Numbered from the stretch's first letter, positions 52,749 through 61,538 are shown. The stretch: 64,000 nucleotides of DNA from Nocardia harenae NBRC 108248 (GCF_001612885.1 NZ_BDBH01000008.1:1-64000), one strand, 5' to 3'. Program-made: numbers and translations. Notes: a model not told the origin generated them from the sequence alone.

Positions 52749-53894
52749 CTACGGCGTGTCGCGCCCCGGCGCGGTGTTTCCCTCGATGATGTTCAGCTCG
52801 TACGACGTACTTCGTCCGTTCGAATCGGAGCGTCGTAGCACGCCGAGGTCGACGAGTTCGTTGATGTCGCGGAGGGCGGACGCTTGGGAGGTTTTCGTGA
52901 TGATCGCCCATTTCCGGGTGGTCAGTTTGCCGTCGAAACCATCGAGGATGCGGTTGAGCATCTCGATCTGACGGGGGTTCATCGCTGCCGTGTGCCAGGC
53001 CCGCCAGAAGTGCGCTCTCGCGAGCGCCGCGTCGATGATGCCGTCGGCGCTGCTGATCGACTGGTGCAGTGCGTCGAGGAACCAGAGCAGCCAACCTGTG
53101 ACGTCCAGGTCGCCTCGTTGCGTGCGTTCGAGGATGGTGTAGTAGTTCTTGCGGTCGCGTTGGATCTGCGCGGACAGGCTGTAGAAGCGGCGGGGGCTGT
53201 GCTCGGATCGGGCCAGCGCGAGATCGCCTATTGCACGGGCGATCCTGCCGTTCCCGTCGTCGAATGGGTGAATCGTCACGAACCACAGGTGTGCCAGGCC
53301 GGCCTTGAGCACCGGGGGTTCGGGTGTTTCCGCGTCGAGCCAGGTCAAGAACTGGTGCATATCGTCGTCGAGGCGGGAGGCGGGCGGGGCTTCGAAATGG
53401 ACACGCTGCCTGCCGTACGGGCCGGAGATCACCTCCATCGGCCCGGTCTCGTCGGTGCGCCAGGCGCCGACGGTGATCCGTGATATGCCGGAGTAGCCCG
53501 TGGGGAAAAGGCCTGCGTGCCAGCCGAACAGACGCTCCCTGGTCATGGGGCGATCGTGGTGGCGGGTCGCGTCGAGGATCATTTCCACGACGCCGTCGAC
53601 TCTGCGGTCGGTCGGTGCCGCCGCTCCGACATCCACGCCGAGTCTGCGGGCGATGGACGATCGGACCGATGCCGCATCGAGCAGCTCGCCTTCGATGGCG
53701 CTCGACTGCACGACGTCGGCGGTGAGGGCCTCCAGTCCGGTGCGTTCCTGGGTGTCGCCGTCGGCGTGCATGAGCCGGCCGTGGAGGCGCCCCTGTGCGA
53801 GCGCGACGGCTGCGGTCGGTTTCGCGAGCAGCGCGGCATCGTAGGTGAACTGCGGCCAGTCGGTGGTCTCCCAGATGTACCGGCGATGTGCCAT
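52749..53894 (-). CDS. Fic-domain protein with N-terminal inhibitory motif and C-terminal winged helix
   Basis: A 381-residue Fic protein, probably transferring AMP or a similar group onto target proteins. The canonical core motif HPFDDGNGR is intact. Upstream, SSAIEGE is the inhibitory helix motif of class II Fic enzymes, so activity should be self-inhibited. The C-terminus (KLTTRKWAIITKTSQASALR; INELVDLGVLRRSDSNGRST) is a winged helix that could bind DNA. The ATG at 53894 lies 6 nt behind a TACTAT -10 box on the minus strand, so the transcript is probably leaderless. Repeated half-sites upstream suggest autoregulation. Confidence 0.85.
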   Translation of the reverse strand: MAHRRYIWETTDWPQFTYDAALLAKPTAAVALAQGRLHGRLMHADGDTQERTGLEALTADVVQSSAIEGELLDAASVRSSIARRLGVDVGAAAPTDRRVDGVVEMILDATRHHDRPMTRERLFGWHAGLFPTGYSGISRITVGAWRTDETGPMEVISGPYGRQRVHFEAPPASRLDDDMHQFLTWLDAETPEPPVLKAGLAHLWFVTIHPFDDGNGRIARAIGDLALARSEHSPRRFYSLSAQIQRDRKNYYTILERTQRGDLDVTGWLLWFLDALHQSISSADGIIDAALARAHFWRAWHTAAMNPRQIEMLNRILDGFDGKLTTRKWAIITKTSQASALRDINELVDLGVLRRSDSNGRSTSYELNIIEGNTAPGRDTP

Positions 53895-53897
53895 GAA

Positions 53898-53944
53898 GCG
53901 ATAGTATCCGCTATTCGCTTCAAAAACTGACGTGAATAGCGAAT
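53898..53944 (-). promoter_or_regulatory. Fic gene promoter with repeated operator half-sites
   Basis: Contains TACTAT (-10 on the minus strand, 53906-53901). Imperfect inverted repeats are GCGATAG/CTATTCGC (53898-53904, 53911-53918) and GCTATTCGC/GTGAATAGC (53910-53918, 53932-53940). The -10 lies inside the first repeat, so a bound regulator would block the promoter. The winged helix of the Fic protein is a candidate binder. Confidence 0.5.
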
Positions 53945-54046
53945 CAGTCGCTGTTCGGGAGCTGCGGCTCATCGCTGCGGAGCAACCTCCCGCAGTACTC
54001 TTCCCCGAACACCCCACCCCCGCCGATGAATGGCTTTGCAGACTCG

Positions 54047-54062
54047 TGCATAATCATTTGCA
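54047..54062 (+). promoter_or_regulatory. Probable ARG box upstream of argG
   Basis: TGCATAATCATTTGCA is a near-palindrome with TGCA ends and an A+T-rich centre, like ArgR operators. A second half-like element (TGAATGGCTTTGCA) lies just upstream at 54027-54040. It stands 38 nt before the argG ATG and includes a CATAAT that could be the -10. It gives argGH its own arginine-controlled promoter, needed because the island separates them from argR. Confidence 0.6.
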
Positions 54063-54100
54063 GAGGGCAGACCCCACAGAAACCTAGGAGCACACACACC

Positions 54101-55303
54101 ATGTCGGATCGCGTCGTACTCGCCTACTCCGGTGGCTTGGACACCTCCGTCGCCATCAGCTGGATCGGCAAGGAGACCGGCGCCGAGGTCGTCGCTGTCG
54201 CCATCGACCTGGGCCAGGGCGGCGAGGACATGAACGTGGTGCGCCAGCGCGCGCTGGATTGCGGCGCGGTCGAGGCGATCGTGGTGGACGCGCGGGACGA
54301 GTTCGCGAACGAGTACTGCCTGCCCACCGTGCAGGCGAACGCCATGTACCAGGGGAAGTACCCGCTGGTGTCGGCGATCAGCCGGCCGCTGATCGTGAAG
54401 CACCTGGTGGAGGCGGCGAAGTTCCACGGGGCGTCGACGGTCGCGCACGGCTGCACCGGCAAGGGCAACGACCAGGTGCGGTTCGAGGTGGGGATCGGGG
54501 CGCTGGCGCCGGATCTGAACGTCATCGCCCCTGTCCGCGACTACGCCTGGACCAGGGAGAAGGCGATCGCCTTCGCCGAGGAGAACGCGCTGCCGATCAG
54601 CGTCACCAAGAAGTCGCCGTTCTCCATCGACCAGAACGTGTGGGGGCGCGCGGTCGAGACCGGGTTCCTGGAGGACCTGTGGAACGCGCCGACCAAGGAC
54701 GTCTACGACTACACCGCCGACCCGACGGTCAACTTCGAGGCGCCGGATGAGCTCATCGTCACCTTCGACAAGGGTGTTCCGGTGGCCATCGACGGGCGGC
54801 AGGTGTCGGTGCTGGAGGCCATCGTCGAGCTGAACAAGCGGGCGGGGCGGCAGGGCGTCGGTCGGCTGGACATGGTCGAGGATCGGCTGGTCGGCATCAA
54901 GAGCCGGGAGATCTACGAGGCGCCGGGCGCGATCGCGCTGATCACGGCGCACCAGGAGCTCGAGGCGGTCACCGTGGAGCGGGAGCTGGGGCGGTACAAG
55001 CGGCAGGTGGAGCAGCGGTGGAGTGAGCTGGTCTACGACGGCCTGTGGTTCTCGCCGCTCAAGCGCGCGCTGGACGCCTTCGTCGCGGAGACCCAGGAGC
55101 ACGTCTCCGGCGACATCCGGATGGTGCTGCACGGCGGCAACGTGGTGGTCAACGGCAGGCGCAGCGAGCAGTCGCTGTACGACTTCAACCTGGCCACCTA
55201 CGACGAGGGCGACACCTTCGACCAGTCGCTGGCCAAGGGCTTCGTGCAGATCCACGGCCTCTCCTCGAAGGTCGCCGCGCGGCGCGACCTGAACCAGAAG
55301 TGA
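54101..55303 (+). CDS. argG: Argininosuccinate synthase
   Basis: A 400-residue enzyme that joins citrulline and aspartate using ATP. The PP-loop AYSGGLDTSV is at residues 8-17, and AHGCTGKGNDQVRFEVG, SPFSIDQNVWGRAVETG and VLHGGNVVVNGRRS are family marks. Full length for type I ArgG. CTAGGAG lies about 10 nt upstream of the ATG. The stop overlaps the argH GTG (GTGA). Confidence 0.97.
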   Translation: MSDRVVLAYSGGLDTSVAISWIGKETGAEVVAVAIDLGQGGEDMNVVRQRALDCGAVEAIVVDARDEFANEYCLPTVQANAMYQGKYPLVSAISRPLIVKHLVEAAKFHGASTVAHGCTGKGNDQVRFEVGIGALAPDLNVIAPVRDYAWTREKAIAFAEENALPISVTKKSPFSIDQNVWGRAVETGFLEDLWNAPTKDVYDYTADPTVNFEAPDELIVTFDKGVPVAIDGRQVSVLEAIVELNKRAGRQGVGRLDMVEDRLVGIKSREIYEAPGAIALITAHQELEAVTVERELGRYKRQVEQRWSELVYDGLWFSPLKRALDAFVAETQEHVSGDIRMVLHGGNVVVNGRRSEQSLYDFNLATYDEGDTFDQSLAKGFVQIHGLSSKVAARRDLNQK

Positions 55304-56706
55304 GCGGCGGCACCAATACCGGCGCGCTCTGGGGTGGCCGGTTCGCCGACGGTCCGGCCGCGGCCATGGCCGCGCTCAGCAAGTCCACGCACTTCGACTG
55401 GGCGCTCGCGCCGTACGACATCCGGGCGTCGAAGGCACACGCCCGGGTGCTGCACAAGGCCGGGCTGCTCTCCGCACCGGACCTCGAGGCCATGCTGGGA
55501 GGGCTGGACGGGCTCGACGCCGAGGTGGCCTCCGGTGCGTTCGGCCCGGCGGAGTCCGACGAGGACGTGCACGGGGCGCTGGAGCGCGGGCTGATCGAGC
55601 GGGTCGGGCCGGAGCTGGGTGGTCGGCTTCGGGCTGGGCGTTCGCGGAACGACCAGGTGGCGACGCTGTTCCGAATGTGGCTGCGGGACGCCGCCCGCCG
55701 GGTCGAGGCGGGGCTGCTGGACGTGGTCGAGGCGCTGGTGGCGCAGGCCGAGGCGCACCCGGACGTGGTGATGCCGGGCAAGACGCACCTGCAGGCGGCG
55801 CAGCCGGTGCTGCTCGCGCACCACCTGCTCGCGCACGCGCACCCGCTGCTCCGGGATATCGACCGGCTGCGCGACTTCGACAAGCGGGCGGCGATCTCGC
55901 CCTACGGCTCCGGCGCGCTGGCCGGTTCCTCGCTCGGGCTGGATCCGGAGGCGATCGCGGCCGACCTCGGCTTCCGCGCGGCGGCGGCGAACTCCATCGA
56001 CGCCACCTCGGCCCGCGACTTCGCGGCGGAGGCGGCCTTCGTGCTCGCCATGATCGGCGTCGACCTGAGCCGGATGGCGGAGGAGATCGTCGTCTGGAGC
56101 ACGCCGGAGTTCGGCTACATCACGCTGGCCGACGCCTGGTCCACCGGGTCGTCGATCATGCCGCAGAAGAAGAACCCGGACGTCTCCGAGCTCACCCGCG
56201 GCAAGGCGGGCCGGCTGATCGGCAACCTCACCGGGCTGCTCGCCACGCTCAAGGCGCAGCCGCTGGCCTACAACCGGGACCTGCAGGAGGACAAGGAGCC
56301 GCTCTTCGACTCGGTGGCGCAGCTGGAGCTGCTGCTGCCCGCCATCGCGGGGCTGGTCGGCACGCTCACCTTCCACCCGGAGCGGCTGGCCGCGCTGGCC
56401 CCGGCCGGGTTCACGCTGGCCACCGACATCGCGGAATGGCTGGTGCGGCAGGGGGTTCCGTTCCGGGTCGCGCACGAGGCGGCCGGTGGGTGCGTGCGGG
56501 CGGCCGAGGCGCGCGGGGCCGGGCTGGACGAGCTCACCGATGCGGAGTTCGCGGCGGTCGATCCGGCGCTCACGCCCGCGGTGCGGGAGGTGCTCACGGT
56601 GGCGGGGTCCATCGCCTCCCGCGATGCCAGGGGCGGCACCGCCGGGGTGCGGGTCGCCGACCAGCTCGCCGAGGTCAAGGCGGAGGTCGCGCGGCTGCGC
56701 GGCTGA
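55300..56706 (+). CDS. argH: Argininosuccinate lyase
   Basis: A 468-residue lyase that splits argininosuccinate into arginine and fumarate. It begins GALWGGRFADGPAAAM, has RSRNDQVATLFRMW, GKTHLQAAQPVLLAHHLLAH and the fumarase-superfamily signature SSIMPQKKNPDVSELTRGK with the catalytic Ser. The GTG start was chosen for its 4-nt overlap with argG. Last gene of the arginine pathway block. Confidence 0.96.
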   Translation: MSGGTNTGALWGGRFADGPAAAMAALSKSTHFDWALAPYDIRASKAHARVLHKAGLLSAPDLEAMLGGLDGLDAEVASGAFGPAESDEDVHGALERGLIERVGPELGGRLRAGRSRNDQVATLFRMWLRDAARRVEAGLLDVVEALVAQAEAHPDVVMPGKTHLQAAQPVLLAHHLLAHAHPLLRDIDRLRDFDKRAAISPYGSGALAGSSLGLDPEAIAADLGFRAAAANSIDATSARDFAAEAAFVLAMIGVDLSRMAEEIVVWSTPEFGYITLADAWSTGSSIMPQKKNPDVSELTRGKAGRLIGNLTGLLATLKAQPLAYNRDLQEDKEPLFDSVAQLELLLPAIAGLVGTLTFHPERLAALAPAGFTLATDIAEWLVRQGVPFRVAHEAAGGCVRAAEARGAGLDELTDAEFAAVDPALTPAVREVLTVAGSIASRDARGGTAGVRVADQLAEVKAEVARLRG

Positions 56707-56837
56707 ATCGCGGCGCGGCCGACCGGCGGGCACCGCGCGGCTGCGGCTCGATCCGCCAACCGGCGGGCGAACGGCTGCGGCATCGAAGCGCGTCGGCACC
56801 GCGGCCCGGTCGCGAACCCGGCGTCAGGCCCTGTTTC

Positions 56838-56860
56838 TTGTCGGACCCCCCCGGTAGAAT
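56838..56860 (+). promoter_or_regulatory. PafBC-type (RecA-NDp) DNA-damage promoter
   Basis: TTGTCGGAC (56838-56846), exactly 8 nt, then TAGAAT (56855-56860) matches the mycobacterial RecA-independent damage promoter TTGTCRGTG-N8-TANNNT. Six nt later comes TGTTCGAACGCGAGTCCGT, whose TCGAAC-N4-GTCCGT is a partial LexA (SOS) box. Transcription is expected to start near GTG 56866/56868. Confidence 0.6.
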
Positions 56861-56919
56861 CGACAGTGTGTTCGAACGCGAGTCCGTGCGTTCGACGCCG
56901 TCAGGGATGGGAGGGCCCC

Positions 56920-57252
56920 GTGACCGAATCCGCCACCGCCCGCATCGGAAGCGTCACCGAACTCCGCAGCGCGAGCCACCGCTACCGGCGGCCCGCGCCG
57001 GAACCACTCACGCCGTACGCGCCGCTGGCCCGGCGCCCGCTGCCCGCGGGCAGGCCGCGGCACTGGTACATCACGCACAACCGCAGGCTCAAGGCCATGC
57101 GGCTGGCGATCGCGCTGCTCGACTCCGGCACCTACCTGCCGACCCAGGCGAGCAACGAGAAGATCCGGCGCACCGCCGAGCAGGTCGGCATCCGGCCGCC
57201 GTCGGACGCCACCTGCCGGATGGTGCGCACCATGCTGCGCTACAGCCGGTAG
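56920..57252 (+). CDS. Small protein behind a damage-type promoter
   Basis: A 110-residue basic protein from GTG 56920, placed by GGGAGGG 6 nt upstream. A leaderless GTG at 56866 in the same frame would add 18 residues. The C-terminal half (NRRLKAMRLAIALLDSGTYL; NEKIRRTAEQVGIRPPSDAT) looks like a small helical DNA-binding or regulatory domain; the first 45 residues are Pro/Arg-rich. No family recognised. Placement under a PafBC-like promoter suggests a role in the DNA-damage response. Confidence 0.5.
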   Translation: MTESATARIGSVTELRSASHRYRRPAPEPLTPYAPLARRPLPAGRPRHWYITHNRRLKAMRLAIALLDSGTYLPTQASNEKIRRTAEQVGIRPPSDATCRMVRTMLRYSR

Positions 57253-57253
57253 C

Positions 57254-57319
57254 GGAGACGACGCCGGCCGGGCGCGCGCGATGTGCGCTACCCGGCCGGT
57301 ATCCCGCGGGCCCGTCTCC
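57254..57319. terminator. Nested hairpin terminator between convergent genes
   Basis: Outer stem GGAGACG (57254-57260) with CGTCTCC (57313-57319), inner stem GGCCGGG (57266-57272) with CCCGGCC (57291-57297). It directly follows the stop at 57252 and faces the minus-strand gene ending at 57335, so it can serve both. Confidence 0.6.
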
Positions 57320-57334
57320 GCGACGGGCGAGTCT

Positions 57335-57685
57335 TCAGGCCGCCACGGCGGCGGTCAGCTTGTCCAGCTCGGCCTCGGGGTCGGCTACGTCGACCACGAG
57401 CCGGGTGTACTCGCCGCCGGCGAGGTCGATCCGGATGGCGCGGCCGGTGAAGGTGGTGTCCCAGAACTCCTTGCGGCCCTTGCCCCGGTAGGTGCCCGCG
57501 GCGATCACGCCGGGGAAGAAGGTGCCCGGCGCGCGCACCCACGGCGGGCGCAGGTCCACCTCGGCGGCGGTGATGGTCTCGATATCGGCGACGTCCAGGA
57601 TGAGCTGCCCGCGCAGCGCCAGGATGCGGTGTCCGCCGAGCACGTTCAGCGTTACCGTCGACTCGTCCAGCTCCAGCTCGACCAT
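57335..57685 (-). CDS. Small PH-like domain protein
   Basis: A 116-residue protein from ATG 57685, with GGGAGG 8 nt upstream; the open frame extends further but without a better start. Beta-rich pattern VTLNVLGGHRILALRGQLIL, GTFFPGVIAAGTYRGKGRKE, FWDTTFTGRAIRIDLAGGEY and a last helix (PEAELDKLTAAVA) resembles the bacterial PH-like fold of actinobacterial small proteins. Function unknown; cytoplasmic. Confidence 0.55.
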   Translation of the reverse strand: MVELELDESTVTLNVLGGHRILALRGQLILDVADIETITAAEVDLRPPWVRAPGTFFPGVIAAGTYRGKGRKEFWDTTFTGRAIRIDLAGGEYTRLVVDVADPEAELDKLTAAVAA

Positions 57686-57862
57686 CGAAAACCTCCCGGT
57701 TGCCTGCGGTGCGATCAGGGAAGATCGCCGTTCGAGGTCCACTCTGGCCGAGGCTGCTGGCCTCGGCCTGAGGTCATGCTGTGAGTTCACCAAGACTTTC
57801 GCGGAGCTATCCGATTGTCGCTACCGCGATATGCGCAGCTCACTATATGAGTAGCGCCGCAA

Positions 57863-57880
57863 CGCCCTGAAAGCAGGGCG
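57863..57880 (-). terminator. Hairpin terminator of idi
   Basis: A perfect 7-bp stem (CGCCCTG with CAGGGCG) and an AAAG loop, 6 nt beyond the idi stop. Confidence 0.6.
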
Positions 57881-57886
57881 CGGAGA

Positions 57887-58435
57887 TCAGCCGAGCGCGA
57901 CGTCGAGGACGCCGGCCAGCCAGGGGGTGAAGTCACCGGGGTGTTCGCGCAGCTCAGCGCGCAGGATGTCGGGGGCGACCCACCTGACCTCCGCCACCTC
58001 GGCGGGGTCGGGGCGCGGCACCTCGTGTGCCAGGGTTCCGGTGAGCACGTGGTCCCACTCGTGCTCGACCCGTCCGGTGCGCTCGTCGTCGGCGCGGTAG
58101 CTGTAGACCCCGCGCTCGGTGAGCCCGGTGGTCAGCCCGAGCTCCTCGATCAGCCGGACCGTCGCGGCGGCGACCACCGGCTCGCCCGGCGCCGGGTGCC
58201 CGCAGCAGGCATTGGCCCAGAGCAGCGGGAACCTGGTCTTGACCGCGGCCCTGCGCTGCAGCAGCACCCGGCCGTCGGCATCGAAGAGCACCACCGAGAA
58301 GGCGCGGTGCCGCCGCCCGGGCTGCTGGTGCGCCTCCAGCACGGGGCAGGCGCCGACGGCGCGGCCGGACTCGTCGACGAGCTCGACGGGCAGGGTCTCG
58401 CGATCGGTCGCCGGCTGCTGGGCGGTGTCGGTCAT
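57887..58435 (-). CDS. idi: Isopentenyl-diphosphate delta-isomerase, type I
   Basis: A 182-residue Nudix-fold isomerase that interconverts IPP and DMAPP for isoprenoid synthesis. It has LLQRRAAVKTRFPLLWANAC with the catalytic Cys in ANACCGHP, the Nudix-like RLIEELGL, the second catalytic site EHEWDHVLTG, and a C-terminal FTPWL. Length is standard for bacterial type I Idi. Single gene with its own hairpin terminator downstream. Confidence 0.93.
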   Translation of the reverse strand: MTDTAQQPATDRETLPVELVDESGRAVGACPVLEAHQQPGRRHRAFSVVLFDADGRVLLQRRAAVKTRFPLLWANACCGHPAPGEPVVAAATVRLIEELGLTTGLTERGVYSYRADDERTGRVEHEWDHVLTGTLAHEVPRPDPAEVAEVRWVAPDILRAELREHPGDFTPWLAGVLDVALG

Positions 58436-58592
58436 TTCTCCAGCCTATCGGCGAACGCGGGTCACAGCCCGGCCGCACCTGAGCAGCGGCGTCGTCAGGC
58501 CCGGACATAATGGGGACGCGATGTGCGAAGCTCGACGGGGCACGTCGGATGCGTGTGAGAGCGGTCACGGTGAGGTACGGCCAGGAGCGATC

Positions 58593-61538
58593 GTGAATTT
58601 CGGTGTGCAGGGAATAGCCGGTTCGGTGCAGCGTCTGATGGCGACGGCACAGAACGGGCTCGAGGTGATCCGCTTCGGCGGGCTGACGCACGACGTGGAG
58701 TCGTCGCCGTTCGAGGTGGTCGAGCGCAGACGCATGTACCGGCTCCGGCACTACTTCCCGGACGAGGTCGCCGAGGGCCGCCCGGTGGCGCTGCTGGTGC
58801 CGCCGCTCATGGTCAACGCCGATATCTGGGACGTGAACGCCGAGGACGGCGCGGTCGGCATCCTGCACCGCGGCGGCGTGGACTGCTGGGTGGTCGACTT
58901 CGGCTCGCCGGCCACCGAGGAGGGCGGCTGGCAGCGCGACCTCGCCGACCACATCCTGGCGATCAGCAGCGCCATCGACACCGTCACCGAGGCGACCGGT
59001 AGCGACGTGCACCTGATGGGGTATTCGCAGGGCGGCATGTTCGCCTACCAGACCACCGCCTACCGCTACGGCAAGGGCGTCGAGAGCATCGTGACCTTCG
59101 GCAGCCCGGTCGACATCGTGAACGGCATGCCGTTCGGGCTGCCCTACGGCATCGTCTCCGAGGCCGCCGACTTCGTCGCCGACCACGTGCTGAACCGGCT
59201 GCCGATCACCGACTCCATGGTCCGCATCGGCTTCCAGCTGCTGGACCCGGTGAAGACCGCCAAGTCGCGGCTCGACTTCCTGCGCCAGCTGCACGACCGG
59301 GAGGCGCTGCTGCCCAAGGAGCGGCAGCGCCGCTTCCTGAACAGCGAGGGCTGGGTGGGCTACGCCGGACCCGCCGCGGCCGACCTGCTCAAGCAGTTCG
59401 TGGCGCACAACCGCATGATGTCCGGCGGCTTCGTGATCCGCGACCACCCGGTCTCGCTGGCCGAGATCCGCTGCCCGATCCTTGCCTTCGTCGGCGAGGT
59501 CGACGACATCGGCCAGCCCGGCGCGGTGCGCGGCATCGTGCGCGCCGCTCCGCACGCCGAGGTGTACGAGGCGACGCTGCTGGCCGGGCATTTCGGCCTG
59601 GTCGCGGGCTCGACGGCGAGCAACCGCACCTGGCCGCTGGTGCGGCAGTGGGTCGACTGGCTGGACCGCGAGCACACGCTGCCGCCGGAGATCACCCCGA
59701 TGTCGGAGTACGTGGTGCCGAGCGCCCCGCGCTCGGCGGCGGCCCGCGCCATCCACACCGCCGGCTCGCTGGTGGAGGCGGGCACCGGGCTCGGCAAGGC
59801 GCTGGAGAACCTGGCCTCCGGGGCGATGAAGGGCTCGGTGGAGCTGGTCGGCGAGGCCGCGCGGGCGCTGCCCCGGCTCACCCGGCTGGGCACCATCCAG
59901 CCGCACACCAGGATCTCGCTGGGCCGGCTGCTCGCCGAGCAGGCGAGCCGGGCGCCGAACCGCGATCTCTTCCTCTTCGACGACCGGGTGCACACCAACG
60001 AGGCGGTGAACGCCAGGATCGACAATGTGGTCCGCGGGCTGATCGCGGCGGGCGTGCGCCCGGCGAACCGGGTCGGCGTGATCATGGAGACCAGGCCGAG
60101 CGCGCTGGCCACCGTCGCCGCGCTCTCCCGGCTCGGCGCGGTCGCGGTGTTGCTCGCGCCGGGCAGCGAGCTGAAGCGGGCGCTCGAGGTGACCGGGGTG
60201 CGCACGGTGGTGAGCGACCCGGAGAACCTGCGTCAGGCCGCCGCCACCGGGGCCAGGGTGCTGGTGCTCGGCGGCGGCGCGGAGCGCGAGCTGGAGATCC
60301 CGGCCGGCAGCGATGTCACCGATCTGGAGCAGATCGACCCGGCCGCGGTCCCGCTGCCCGGCTGGTACACGCCGGACCCGGGGCTCGCCCGCGAGCTGGC
60401 CTTCGTGCTGGTGATCGGCACCGGCGACCGGCTGGAGACGAAGTACATCACCAACCACCGCTGGGCGCTCTCCGCCTTCGGCACCGCCACCTCGGCCGAC
60501 CTGGACCGCAGGGACACCGTGTACTGTCTCGCCCCGCTGCATCACTCGTCCGGGCTGCTGGTCAGCCTGGGCGGCGCCATCGCGGGCGGCAGCCGGATCG
60601 CGCTGGCCCGCTCGCTCGATCCGCACCGCTTCGGCGAGGAGGTGCACCGCTACGGCGTCACGGTGGTCACCTACACCTGGACCATGATGCGCGACATCCT
60701 GGACGCCGAGGTCTTCCCGGCCGGGCACCGGCACCCGATCCGGCTCTTCATCGGCTCCGGCATGCCCGCCGGGCTGTGGCGGCGCACGGTGGAGCAGTTC
60801 GAGCCGGCCCGGGTGCTGGAGTTCTACGCCTCCATCGAGGGCGAGGTGGTGCTGGCCAATGTCAGCGGCGTGAAGCACGGCAGCAAGGGCAGGCCGGTGC
60901 CGGGCACCGCGCGGGTGGAGCTGGTGGCCTACGACCCCGTCGCGGAGGAGGTGCTGGTCGACGCCGACGGCTACGCGCGGCGCTGCGCGGACAACGAGGT
61001 CGGGCTGCTCATCGGCAAGGCCGCGGACAGCGTCGACCTCTCCACCGGCGGGCTGCGCGGGGTCTTCGCGCGCGGCGACTCCTGGATGCCGACCGAGAAC
61101 CTGTTCCGCCGGGATTCCGACGGCGACTACTGGCTCATGGACCGCCGCGACACGGTGATCCTCGGCAAGTGCGGCCCGGTGTACTCGCAGCCGATCGTGG
61201 ACGTGCTCAACGATATCGGCGCGGTGGACATGGAGGTCGCCTACGGCCTGCCGGACGGCGGGCACTGCCTCGCGGTGGCCGCGGTGAGCGTGCGCGCCGG
61301 GCACCACCTGGAGCCGAAGGACGTCACCGAGGCGCTGCGCGCGCTCGACCCGGACCAGCGCCCCGACATCGTGCACGTGGTCCCGGAGATCCCGCGCAGC
61401 GCCACCTTCCGGCCCTCGACCAGGGCGGTCCGGGAGACCATGCCGCCGAAGCCGGGGCCGGACACCTGGTACTACGACCGGGAGGCGGAGAGCTACGAGG
61501 TGCTGACCGAAGCCGAAGCGGACCGGCTGCCCGGCTGA
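58593..61538 (+). CDS. Fusion of alpha/beta hydrolase and AMP-dependent synthetase-like domain
   Basis: A 981-residue two-domain protein from GTG 58593 (CAGGAG upstream). Residues 1-360 are an alpha/beta hydrolase of the PhaC/depolymerase kind, with the nucleophile elbow GYSQGG and a late Asp/His (FVGEVDDIGQPG; LLAGHFGLVAGS). Residues about 440-970 follow acyl-CoA synthetase (ANL) layout: LLAEQASRAPNRDLFLFDDR, PLHHSSGLLVSLGGAIAGGS, EFYASIEGEV, PTENLFRRDSDGDYWLMDRR. The ATP-binding loop SGTTGxPK is replaced by IGTGDRLETKYITN, and the C-terminal catalytic Lys region reads SATFRPSTRA, so ligase activity may be lost or changed. Possibly lipid metabolism. Confidence 0.75.
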   Translation: MNFGVQGIAGSVQRLMATAQNGLEVIRFGGLTHDVESSPFEVVERRRMYRLRHYFPDEVAEGRPVALLVPPLMVNADIWDVNAEDGAVGILHRGGVDCWVVDFGSPATEEGGWQRDLADHILAISSAIDTVTEATGSDVHLMGYSQGGMFAYQTTAYRYGKGVESIVTFGSPVDIVNGMPFGLPYGIVSEAADFVADHVLNRLPITDSMVRIGFQLLDPVKTAKSRLDFLRQLHDREALLPKERQRRFLNSEGWVGYAGPAAADLLKQFVAHNRMMSGGFVIRDHPVSLAEIRCPILAFVGEVDDIGQPGAVRGIVRAAPHAEVYEATLLAGHFGLVAGSTASNRTWPLVRQWVDWLDREHTLPPEITPMSEYVVPSAPRSAAARAIHTAGSLVEAGTGLGKALENLASGAMKGSVELVGEAARALPRLTRLGTIQPHTRISLGRLLAEQASRAPNRDLFLFDDRVHTNEAVNARIDNVVRGLIAAGVRPANRVGVIMETRPSALATVAALSRLGAVAVLLAPGSELKRALEVTGVRTVVSDPENLRQAAATGARVLVLGGGAERELEIPAGSDVTDLEQIDPAAVPLPGWYTPDPGLARELAFVLVIGTGDRLETKYITNHRWALSAFGTATSADLDRRDTVYCLAPLHHSSGLLVSLGGAIAGGSRIALARSLDPHRFGEEVHRYGVTVVTYTWTMMRDILDAEVFPAGHRHPIRLFIGSGMPAGLWRRTVEQFEPARVLEFYASIEGEVVLANVSGVKHGSKGRPVPGTARVELVAYDPVAEEVLVDADGYARRCADNEVGLLIGKAADSVDLSTGGLRGVFARGDSWMPTENLFRRDSDGDYWLMDRRDTVILGKCGPVYSQPIVDVLNDIGAVDMEVAYGLPDGGHCLAVAAVSVRAGHHLEPKDVTEALRALDPDQRPDIVHVVPEIPRSATFRPSTRAVRETMPPKPGPDTWYYDREAESYEVLTEAEADRLPG

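Noticed and set aside
3022..54100. Prophage or integrative element
   Set aside because: No integrase, capsid, portal, relaxase or transposase gene and no obvious att repeats seen by eye; accessory island without identified mobility genes is the safer term.
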